Source: an uncultured Lentisphaeria bacterium (GTDB lineage: Bacteria; Verrucomicrobiota; Lentisphaeria; Victivallales; Victivallaceae). Taken from it: a stretch of 7,043 bases of DNA. Shown here in pieces: positions 1 through 6,746 of this stretch (position 1 is the stretch's first letter; each line of letters begins with the position of its first letter). Both the position numbers and the translations under genes were made by a program. The stretch lies in contig CAIJKT010000930.1 in assembly GCA_903821255.1 (NCBI GenBank), forward strand, positions 1-7,043, in the 5' to 3' direction. The notes beneath the pieces are model-generated. The model had not been told where the DNA came from. It ran no database searches and was given only the letters and a program-made list of their open reading frames with translations.

Positions 1-2061
1 CGCGGCGGATTAAGTTATATCCACTGCTCCGGGAAAGTATTTTTTAATAATAAAGGAAAACCGGTAAAGATTGTCGGGATCAATCAGGATGTAACTGAAA
101 AACGACTGGTCGAGGAAAATCTTCGGCAAAGCGAACAGAATCTGCGTTCAATTCTTGAAGCCATCAGCGTTGGCCAGTGGGAATATGACCCTGTCGCCAG
201 GCGTTTTACCATTTCAGAATCACTGGCGCTCTTTTATGGCTATTCCAGGGCTGAAACGGTTTTTAATGAGCAGGAGGTTTTTGAAAACATCCATTTTGAA
301 GACAGAACCAGGGTTCGAAATGAACTCTACAAACTATTTTCAGGAACAAGCGCCTGCCTGAACACGTCTTTCAGGAGCAAACGCCGGAATGACGAATTTG
401 TCTGGATACTCTGCCGGGCGGTGCTGATCAGAGATATTTCAGGAGAGCCGGTCCGGGTTGTCGGCTGTGTCGAGGATTTGACCGAAAGCATGCGATTCGA
501 CAAAATGAAGGAGCAACTGGAATTGCTTGAGCGCATGATCAACAGCATTCCGATTCCGATATTTTACAAGGATATGGATGGCAGATATATCGGTCATAAC
601 ATAGCTTTTAAAACATTTGCGGAAAAACATATAACTTGTCCCCTGCTCGGGCAAACCGTATTTGATGTATTCCAGGCAAGAAATAATATGAGAGTGGCTC
701 AAATACTTGACCAGCGCGAAAAAAAGTTGATACTGAACGGCGGGAGTCAATCCACAACAATTAAATTCGTCGGCGCCAATAATGAAGAACGACTTTTGAT
801 TGAACACAAGTCCGTACTGAACGGATATGATAATAAACCGCAGTATGTTATTGGCGTGGTTTCTGACATAACCGACATCAAAAAAGCCGAAGTCACACTG
901 CGCAAGATCACGCAGCGGTTAAATATGACTTTCAATGCCATGCAGGAAATCATCATGTGTTTTGATGTTAATTTAAATTTGCAATGGGGCAACCGCACCG
1001 CCAGAAATACGTTCGCGGCTGGCGGTAGAAAATTCATCGGCAGAAAGTGGCAGGAAATATGGTTTGGCGACATGGCCCCCCAAAAAAATGACTCTTATAT
1101 CAAAAAAGCATTCAAAGGGAATGGCAAAACTGATAAGAGAATTGTTAATGCTTCAAATGGAAAAACTTATGAAGTCTGGACATATCCGGTAAAAGATCGC
1201 AGCGGGAAAATTAACCTGGTGGCGGAAGCCGCCATTAACATTACCGAAAGAATAGAGGCGGAAAACAAAGCCAAACTGCATCAGCAGCAATTGATTCAGG
1301 CGGATAAAATGAAGTCTCTCGGCGTCCTCGTTGCCGGGGTGGCCCATGAAATCAGCAATCCCAATAATTTTATCGGAATAAACATATCTGTCCTGAACAA
1401 GATCTGGCGCGATTTCAAGCCTGCGCTCAATCAGGAAATCAATAAAAATAAAAAGCAGTCTTTCGGCGGAATCCCCGCGGCGAAAATTGAGTATTCCATT
1501 CAAACCCTGCTTGACGGGATAAAAGAGGGTTCTGAACGGATTATGACGATTGTTGACAATCTGAAAGGCTACGTCAAGGAAACGCCGCCTGACAGGACTG
1601 AACTATTTTCGGTCAATGACGCCCTTGCCAGATCAATTTTTCTGCTGAATAATCTTTTAAAAAAATCCACCGGCAAGTTCAGCTTGAACCGCGACGCAAA
1701 TATTCCCCAGGTAAACGGAGTCCCGCAGCGTCTGGAACAGGTAATCATTAACATTCTCCAAAATGCCTGTCAGTCTTTAGCCTCGCCTGATCAGGGGATA
1801 AAGGTTTCTACCTATTTCGTCAAAAAAAGCAACGAGGTTGTCATTGAAATAAAGGATGAAGGCTGCGGGATAGAAAAAGAAGACTTAAAACATATTATGG
1901 ATCCGTTCTTTACCACCAGGCGCGATTCCGGGGGCACAGGTCTTGGCCTGTCAATTTCCTCCTCGATTATGGAAGAGCATAAAGGCCGGCTGGAGATAAA
2001 GTCCAGAAAAGGCGCAGGCACCACTGTAAAAATCGCAATGCCCGCGGCGGCTGTTACTTAA
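1..2061 (+). CDS. Multi-PAS sensor histidine kinase, 5'-truncated by the window edge
   Basis: The frame is open from base 1 to the TAA at 2059-2061, giving 686 residues; the true start lies outside the window. GTG 421 falls inside a PAS domain and is not a credible start. Residues 1-36 are the end of a PAS/PAC unit ('GINQDVTEKR'). Full PAS units follow at about 46-163 (ends 'GCVEDLTE'), 174-295 (ends 'GVVSDITD') and 304-418 (ends 'AAINITER'). The dimerisation/phosphoacceptor domain has its H-box 'AHEISNPNN', with the predicted phosphorylated His at residue 449. The ATPase domain shows an N-box ('NILQNACQSL', 584-593), G1 box ('DEGCGI', 619-624), F-box ('DPFFTTR', 634-640) and G2 box ('GGTGLGLSIS', 644-653), so it looks catalytically intact. 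The visible part has no membrane segment, receiver or output domain, so it is probably a soluble sensor that phosphorylates a separate response regulator not seen here. The signal is unknown. No haem or flavin site can be assigned by eye. Confidence 0.94.
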   Translation, partial: RGGLSYIHCSGKVFFNNKGKPVKIVGINQDVTEKRLVEENLRQSEQNLRSILEAISVGQWEYDPVARRFTISESLALFYGYSRAETVFNEQEVFENIHFEDRTRVRNELYKLFSGTSACLNTSFRSKRRNDEFVWILCRAVLIRDISGEPVRVVGCVEDLTESMRFDKMKEQLELLERMINSIPIPIFYKDMDGRYIGHNIAFKTFAEKHITCPLLGQTVFDVFQARNNMRVAQILDQREKKLILNGGSQSTTIKFVGANNEERLLIEHKSVLNGYDNKPQYVIGVVSDITDIKKAEVTLRKITQRLNMTFNAMQEIIMCFDVNLNLQWGNRTARNTFAAGGRKFIGRKWQEIWFGDMAPQKNDSYIKKAFKGNGKTDKRIVNASNGKTYEVWTYPVKDRSGKINLVAEAAINITERIEAENKAKLHQQQLIQADKMKSLGVLVAGVAHEISNPNNFIGINISVLNKIWRDFKPALNQEINKNKKQSFGGIPAAKIEYSIQTLLDGIKEGSERIMTIVDNLKGYVKETPPDRTELFSVNDALARSIFLLNNLLKKSTGKFSLNRDANIPQVNGVPQRLEQVIINILQNACQSLASPDQGIKVSTYFVKKSNEVVIEIKDEGCGIEKEDLKHIMDPFFTTRRDSGGTGLGLSISSSIMEEHKGRLEIKSRKGAGTTVKIAMPAAAVT

Positions 2062-2087
2062 CCGGAATAATCTTTACGGCCCGTATT

Positions 2088-3164
2088 TTATTGAGATTTA
2101 CTGGCATCGAGTTCGATTTCAAAAAGTAAATCATTGCGGCAGATATCAGCATGAGCGACAGCCAGCGGAAAGACTGGAATATTATGGCGGCGGCAATATT
2201 TGTCGAATATTTCTCTATTTTCGATATTTTTGAAATAAGCTATTCCTCTGGATGAATCGCTCCAGTCCATTTGCCGAGAGTGCAGGATTGCATGGACTAC
2301 ACGCATAGTCAGGTCAATCTGGAGTTCCGGATCTCCGACATGCTCGGACCGGCCGTCAGGAGCAATACTGGCAGTTCCTGAAATCATCAGATTACGGTGA
2401 GCGGGGAAAGCAATTTCCACCGCGCGGCTGAATGTGCTTTTGTAGTTCAACGGAGATTGCTGCATTGGAGAGGCAATCTGTTGAATTTTGACTTCATCCG
2501 TTTTGGGGCAAACTGCAAGTATATTGCAGATGAGAGCGGCCCCGAATTGATTTGCAGCGCCAATCCCGGTACTGGCGGGAATAAGCTTTTTATATATCCC
2601 GCTTTCTTTATAAAAAGCAGTTCTGACACAATTAAACTCTTCATACCACTCAAGTAATTGGTCAAGAAAGAACCAGGTGCGGACAATATCGTTGAATTGA
2701 AAACCGTGACACTTCAGCGTCGACGCAATGATTCCCAGAACTTCGAGTGTTTGTTCTGCACGTGAGGCCTGCATGTTCTCAGGACTGATTCCGCTTAAAT
2801 TGCAATACCTGGCATATTCATCTTCGTAAATAAAGCCGACTGTTTTAGAATTGTATTTGACTGGAACAGGACTGATCCCGGCAATGGCGAAAGCCTGACT
2901 GGAGGATACAGTCCCGTCCTTGCAGGCATCGCCCTGCAGCCACACGGTCTGTCCGGCGGCTTTGCTTCCGGCATAGTGCCGGATTCCGGCAAAGACAAAA
3001 CGGTTCAGCATTAAAGAATCTTGTTCAGCCGGCAAACCTTGCAGCGCAGAGTTCATTTTCACGCTATCGCAGCCGCAGGAGGTAATGCAGTATTCTGTTC
3101 TGTCATGAAGTGTAAGAGCTGAAATACTGCACTTGTCATTGTTTGTTATAGTCATGGTTCCCAT
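2088..3164 (-). CDS. Two-domain YjgF/Rid-superfamily protein (chorismatase-like type)
   Basis: 358 residues. I recognise a Rid-like unit at about 112-220 ('SGISPEN', 'IVRTWFFLDQLLEWYEEFN', 'PASTGIG' at 196-202) and a second at about 245-355 ('LMISGTASI', 'HVGDPELQIDLT', 'HADICRNDLLFEIELD' at 338-353). About 110 N-terminal residues match nothing I know. Length, paired domains and the 'ADxCRxDLLFEIE' ending resemble PVC proteins annotated as RidA-family or 'translation initiation inhibitor', and the FkbO/Hyg5 chorismatase fold. Single-domain RidA hydrolyses reactive enamines/imines with an Arg in a 'PARS' motif. Here the matching stretches read 'PAST' and 'PLAV', so RidA deaminase activity should not be assumed; substrate and reaction are unknown. 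No signal peptide is visible, so it is probably cytoplasmic. The start 4 bases after the upstream stop is chosen because AGGAAG precedes it by 10 bases; the next Met, three codons on, would be 19 bases away. It is the last gene of the operon. Confidence 0.9.
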   Translation of the reverse strand: MGTMTITNNDKCSISALTLHDRTEYCITSCGCDSVKMNSALQGLPAEQDSLMLNRFVFAGIRHYAGSKAAGQTVWLQGDACKDGTVSSSQAFAIAGISPVPVKYNSKTVGFIYEDEYARYCNLSGISPENMQASRAEQTLEVLGIIASTLKCHGFQFNDIVRTWFFLDQLLEWYEEFNCVRTAFYKESGIYKKLIPASTGIGAANQFGAALICNILAVCPKTDEVKIQQIASPMQQSPLNYKSTFSRAVEIAFPAHRNLMISGTASIAPDGRSEHVGDPELQIDLTMRVVHAILHSRQMDWSDSSRGIAYFKNIENREIFDKYCRRHNIPVFPLAVAHADICRNDLLFEIELDASKSQ

Positions 3165-3168
3165 ATTC

Positions 3169-5394
3169 TTAAATCTTCCTGTCTTCCTTGTCCGGTTGTT
3201 TCATTATTTTAAACGGAATCGCCGGCAGCATAACTGTTACTTTTTCTTTTCTTATTTTAGGCGCTTCTTTAATAGAAACGTTTTTCGGGGCAACATTATT
3301 GCCGGCAGTATTTTCTTTTTCTTTTTTTTCCTGTATTTTAGGAGATTCCCTGCTGTCCTCTTTCTTCGGCACTGGCGGTTCCTCCCTTTCAATATAAGCG
3401 GTGCCGGTCAGAATCAGGTTGTCCGTAATGCCGGGCGCAGCATTGGATTCAACCCTTAGAAGTATAGCATGTTTATCTTTGGCCGCGGGAATAAAGCCGT
3501 TTTTGATTGAAATGCCTTTCGGCGGATCGACAAGCTGAATGGAAACAGGGATTTTTAAATCCGGCTTCCGGATAATTTCCAGCGGGATGGAAACTTCTTT
3601 TCCCTGAGCCAGTTCGATGCAGCCTTCAGGCGGGATAACAGCGGAAATAATAAACGGCGAGGAATCATTGATAAGAACTGTTTCTTCGCCGGAGTCAACC
3701 AGGTGATGTGAACTGAATGCCTGTGTCTCGTCTTCCGCCGGCGTGGCCGCATGACAGATATTCCTGCCATTAATTAACGCAGTGCCTTCCAGTACAGGCA
3801 GAGTTATCCCCGAGAGACTCTGTGCTGAAGCTGAAATTGTAATACGGACTTTATTAAAGTTCTCCGGGATAACCGCGCCGCGGAGCGTAAGTCCGGAATT
3901 ATTATCTTTCAGGCTAAGCGCGATTCGGCCGTTGAAGCCTTCCTTGCGAACCACATAAACAGTCAGCATCGCGGTCCCGCCTTTAGACAGGGTCAGACTC
4001 GCCGGGGCGGCAATCAAAGCGAAATCAGGTTCTGGTGCGCTGACACGGAGACGATAGGCATATTCTGTTCCGCCTTTACCCTGCGTATCATATATTTGAA
4101 CAGTATAAGTTCCATTTTCCGGAAGTACGTGTGTCAGACCGGAATCAGCATGATGAGTAATATAGCCTTCACTCAAATCTTTCCGGTCGTCATTTTCCTT
4201 CAATTTTTCTCCCCGGCTGTTAAATAGAGTAATGAACGAATCCAGCGGCGAGCCAAGCCGCCGGGCATAAACTTCGATAGAGATAGTTTGCCCTTTTTTG
4301 CCTTCGAAACAGAAATAGTTTCTATCTCCATTATTCATGATTCGACCGTTTATTATTACTGGAACAGCAATTTTTTGCGCAGTCTTTCGTGCATTGCAGG
4401 AGTCTGCTGCAAAAATTTCAGGGAGTCCTCCCACTGAAAATGCAACCTGGTTTGAAACAAGTCCATCATTCTTTACGCTGATTTTCCGGACATCAGGCGC
4501 GCTTTTATCAACATCGACATCAATCGAATTCACCGGCAGATTCACACCGTAAATTTTTACTGAAACCGGATTTTTACCTGATGGCACGCCTAGTGGAAAG
4601 ATATTAGTTATATATGGCAGCTCTCCGATTTTTACCCGGTAAACAAAATCCTCCCGCCCGCGGTAAATAGAATCGCGGACAGCCAGAAAATAATCGCCAT
4701 CAACCGGAATATTGAAAAACAGCACCGGGTCCTGTTCATATCTGAAGTCATCAGCAAAAGCCAGTTCTCCGCCTTTAGCATCATAGAGTGTCAGACAGAT
4801 TTTAAACCAGCCTGGAACGGCATCCGCCATATACGGAATCAGCGCCCTGGCCGATGCTTCGATCACAAGATGCTGTCCTTTTTTTGCGCTGAATTTGAAA
4901 AAATCAACATCGCCCGGCATGATTTGTCCATTGATTAAAACAGGCAGTCCAGGAACGCTGACGGCATTTTCCCGTTTGTCATTCGGCTCTGTTTCCATGA
5001 TCTCTTTCAACTGACCGATATTGAATGTCAACTTATTTGAAATCCCGGTGTCGGTAATCAGGCACAATTCGCGGTCGCCGGCTGCCGCATCTCCGGAGAT
5101 CGCAATTTTTAATTTGACAATCTCCTCAATCGCCTTCTTCTGACTGTTCGGCTTCTTTTTTTCAGGCTCCTTGGAATCAATGACTTGCACTGTGACATCC
5201 CGTCCGCTGACGCAAGCTGATTTTGCGCCATAAACAAACTGGCCGCCAACCTTTATTTCAAACTCAGTTCCCGGCTTACCTCCGGCAGGATATGCGTAAC
5301 CGATATGGGGAAGTTCGGCTGCCGTAACCGCAGTATCCATAACCGCGACAAAGATGACGGATAGAATAATGACATATATTCGACTGATGTTCAT
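3169..5394 (-). CDS. Secreted PPC/Ig-like domain protein of the planctomycete type
   Basis: 741 residues from ATG 5394; a TTG at 5400 would add two. A hydrophobic N-terminal segment and 'TAVTAA|ELP' look like a Sec signal peptide. Next comes a module repeated twice: an IPT/TIG-like domain (about 28-128) plus a pre-peptidase C-terminal (PPC) domain (about 134-257, opening 'ETEPND', with 'INGQIMPGDVDFFKFSAKKG'), then again IPT-like (258-322) and PPC (about 326-453, with 'INGRIMNNGDRNYFCFEGKKG'). Two Ig-like beta regions follow (about 457-545 and 575-668). Residues about 669-717 are rich in Lys, Glu and Pro, followed by a short final strand ('VTVMLPAIPF'). No protease or other catalytic motif is seen, so a structural, binding or scaffold role outside the cytoplasm is likely. 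The opening 'HIGYAYPAGGKPGTEFEI' and 'GDRELCLITDTGISN' are familiar from PVC proteins encoded beside DUF1501 and DUF1553 genes, as here. The exact function is unknown. Its end is translationally coupled to the Rid-like gene. Confidence 0.9.
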   Translation of the reverse strand: MNISRIYVIILSVIFVAVMDTAVTAAELPHIGYAYPAGGKPGTEFEIKVGGQFVYGAKSACVSGRDVTVQVIDSKEPEKKKPNSQKKAIEEIVKLKIAISGDAAAGDRELCLITDTGISNKLTFNIGQLKEIMETEPNDKRENAVSVPGLPVLINGQIMPGDVDFFKFSAKKGQHLVIEASARALIPYMADAVPGWFKICLTLYDAKGGELAFADDFRYEQDPVLFFNIPVDGDYFLAVRDSIYRGREDFVYRVKIGELPYITNIFPLGVPSGKNPVSVKIYGVNLPVNSIDVDVDKSAPDVRKISVKNDGLVSNQVAFSVGGLPEIFAADSCNARKTAQKIAVPVIINGRIMNNGDRNYFCFEGKKGQTISIEVYARRLGSPLDSFITLFNSRGEKLKENDDRKDLSEGYITHHADSGLTHVLPENGTYTVQIYDTQGKGGTEYAYRLRVSAPEPDFALIAAPASLTLSKGGTAMLTVYVVRKEGFNGRIALSLKDNNSGLTLRGAVIPENFNKVRITISASAQSLSGITLPVLEGTALINGRNICHAATPAEDETQAFSSHHLVDSGEETVLINDSSPFIISAVIPPEGCIELAQGKEVSIPLEIIRKPDLKIPVSIQLVDPPKGISIKNGFIPAAKDKHAILLRVESNAAPGITDNLILTGTAYIEREEPPVPKKEDSRESPKIQEKKEKENTAGNNVAPKNVSIKEAPKIRKEKVTVMLPAIPFKIMKQPDKEDRKI
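3175..3180 (-). promoter_or_regulatory. Ribosome binding site of the Rid-like gene
   Basis: AGGAAG on the - strand overlaps the last codons of the PPC-protein gene (Arg-Lys). It is followed by a 10-base spacer containing that gene's TAA stop, then ATG 3164. The arrangement suggests that ribosomes finishing the PPC protein reinitiate on the Rid-like gene. Confidence 0.65.
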
Positions 5395-5396
5395 GC

Positions 5397-6728
5397 TCAA
5401 TTTGCTCCGTCCGGCATAACTTCCTTAAGAATTCCGCCAGTTTCTTTTTCCGGAATTTCTTTGGTCTTCAGCGGCGAAACCGCGATGCTTCTCCCGTCCG
5501 GATGGGGCAACTGCGAATTAAGGTCAATCCCCATCAGAATATAAATGCTTGCAGTTAAATCCCATGGATAAACCGGGCGTTCCACAACAGTTTCGCCGCG
5601 TTCATCAGTTTTACCTACTACTTTGCCGCCGCGAAAGCCGCCGCCGGCAACTAATGCGGAAAATGCCTTGCCGTAATGGCTTCTGCCGCCGTTCCAGGGC
5701 GATTCCATCTGAATTTTAGGGGTATGGCCGAATTCCCCGGTAACCCAGACAATCGTACTGTCCAGCAAATTGCGGTCGGACAGATCCTGCAGAAGTGCTG
5801 CCAGTCCTTTATCCAGTTCAGGCAGTTTCTTATACATTTCCTGAAAATGGTCTTTATGCGTATCCCAGCCTGGAACATTGATGGTGATAAAAGGCACACC
5901 ATGCTCAACCAGCCTCCGGGCAACAAGGCAGGACTGTCCGAATTTATTAAGCCCGTATTTCTCTCTCAGTTCTTTTTTCTCTTCAGAAAGGTCAAATACC
6001 TTACCGGCGTCGCCCAGAATTACCGCATATGCCTGTTCCTGGCAGGCATCTATAGCTTTAACGGCCGGGTCCTGATTCATTTCTCTGCCGAAAGAATCCA
6101 GCGATTTAAGCAACTCCCGGCGGTCGCGCTGGCGCTCGATGGTAATCTTTTCAGAAATGATTCCTTCCACCGCAAACGGCTGTTTCATGGGATCGCTGCC
6201 TGTCGCAAATGATTTGTAACGGGAACCGAGAAATCCTGTTTCAGAAAAGCGCCCCAGAGGGGAAGTAATGATAATACTCGGCGGCAGCATGCCGGTGTAG
6301 CCGCCATTGTAGCCCTTGAAGTAGGAAACTACGGCGCTAACGCCGGGGAAAATCAGTCCTTCAACCGGTTTTCTGCCGGTTTGAACCAGGTAAGCTGCGG
6401 TTTCGTGTCCGTTGTTGTTGTGAGTCATGCCGCGCAGAATGACGTATTTATCGGCCTGTTTTGCCAGCAGCGGCAGCATCTGGGAAATTTGAATCCCTTC
6501 AATATTAGTTTGAATCGGTTTATTGTACGGCCCGCAATAATCCTGTCCCGCATTCGGTTTGGGGTCAAACGAGTCCAGTTGCGACAAGCCTCCGGCAAGC
6601 CATATCTGAATGACGGCCTTTGCAGTCGGCTTCTTTACTTCAGTCCCTACGGCTGAAATATTCAGGCAGCAAAGCGCTACGGCGGCAGACAAACCGTATT
6701 TCAGTCCTGCTGTAAAAATGTAATTCAT
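5397..6728 (-). CDS. DUF1501 family exported protein (alkaline phosphatase/sulfatase-like superfamily)
   Basis: 443 residues, close to the usual DUF1501 length. Family hallmarks are 'WLAGGLSQLDSFDPKP' (43-58), 'GMTHNNNGHETA' (100-111), 'VPGWDTH' (285-291), 'GEFGHTPKI' (331-339), 'GGRSHYGKAFS' (347-357) and 'GGGFRGGKVVGKTDERGE' (362-379). The Asp/His-containing motifs lie where this superfamily usually holds metal ligands, but DUF1501 substrates are not established. The N-terminus (about 4-27) is a plain hydrophobic segment with one Lys and no twin Arg, so it looks like a Sec signal peptide or anchor. Many relatives carry a Tat-type 'RR' leader. The ATG at 6728 is supported by GAAGGA 5 bases upstream. 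The gene begins 18 bases after the DUF1553 stop and ends 2 bases before the ATG of the PPC gene, so it sits inside an operon. DUF1501 and DUF1553 proteins are constant partners in PVC genomes, which supports an extracytoplasmic joint role; the reaction is unknown. Confidence 0.93.
   Translation of the reverse strand: MNYIFTAGLKYGLSAAVALCCLNISAVGTEVKKPTAKAVIQIWLAGGLSQLDSFDPKPNAGQDYCGPYNKPIQTNIEGIQISQMLPLLAKQADKYVILRGMTHNNNGHETAAYLVQTGRKPVEGLIFPGVSAVVSYFKGYNGGYTGMLPPSIIITSPLGRFSETGFLGSRYKSFATGSDPMKQPFAVEGIISEKITIERQRDRRELLKSLDSFGREMNQDPAVKAIDACQEQAYAVILGDAGKVFDLSEEKKELREKYGLNKFGQSCLVARRLVEHGVPFITINVPGWDTHKDHFQEMYKKLPELDKGLAALLQDLSDRNLLDSTIVWVTGEFGHTPKIQMESPWNGGRSHYGKAFSALVAGGGFRGGKVVGKTDERGETVVERPVYPWDLTASIYILMGIDLNSQLPHPDGRSIAVSPLKTKEIPEKETGGILKEVMPDGAN
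5405..5412 (-). promoter_or_regulatory. Ribosome binding site of the PPC-protein gene
   Basis: GGACGGAG on the - strand lies inside the last codons of the DUF1501 gene. The spacer is 10 bases to ATG 5394 but only 4 to TTG 5400. The better initiation codon and the same 10-base spacing seen at the next gene favour ATG 5394. With TTG, the start would overlap the DUF1501 stop as TTGA. Either way the two genes are probably translationally coupled. Confidence 0.65.
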
Positions 6729-6733
6729 TTTAA

Positions 6734-6739
6734 TCCTTC
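6734..6739 (-). promoter_or_regulatory. Ribosome binding site of the DUF1501 gene
   Basis: GAAGGA on the - strand, followed by a 5-base spacer (TTAAA) and the ATG at 6728. It lies in the 18-base gap after the DUF1553 stop. It is a strong match to the Shine-Dalgarno consensus and fixes the DUF1501 start. Confidence 0.8.
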
Positions 6740-6746
6740 AAGTGCG

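Noticed and set aside
439..807. 122-residue open frame on the - strand
   Set aside because: It is antisense to the PAS region of the kinase and has no family resemblance.
421..2061. Kinase starting at GTG 421 as a complete gene
   Set aside because: The same frame is open back to base 1 and encodes PAS sequence without a break, so 421 lies inside a domain and the gene is 5'-truncated.
2066..2092. Possible two-way terminator between the converging genes
   Set aside because: There is an inner TACG/CGTA stem with a 3-base loop (2075-2085) and an outer AATAA/TTATT pairing, separated by mismatches. The stem is short and AT-rich with no long U tract, so it is too weak to call.
3133..3459. Phe-rich 108-residue open frame on the + strand with a hydrophobic, membrane-like composition
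   Set aside because: The apparent hydrophobicity comes from reading the Lys/Glu-rich purine tract of the PPC gene on the opposite strand (pyrimidine-rich codons give Phe/Leu/Ser).
5676..6212. 178-residue open frame on the + strand
   Set aside because: It lies entirely antisense to the conserved DUF1501 gene, has no recognisable domain, and looks like a by-product of that gene's codon use.
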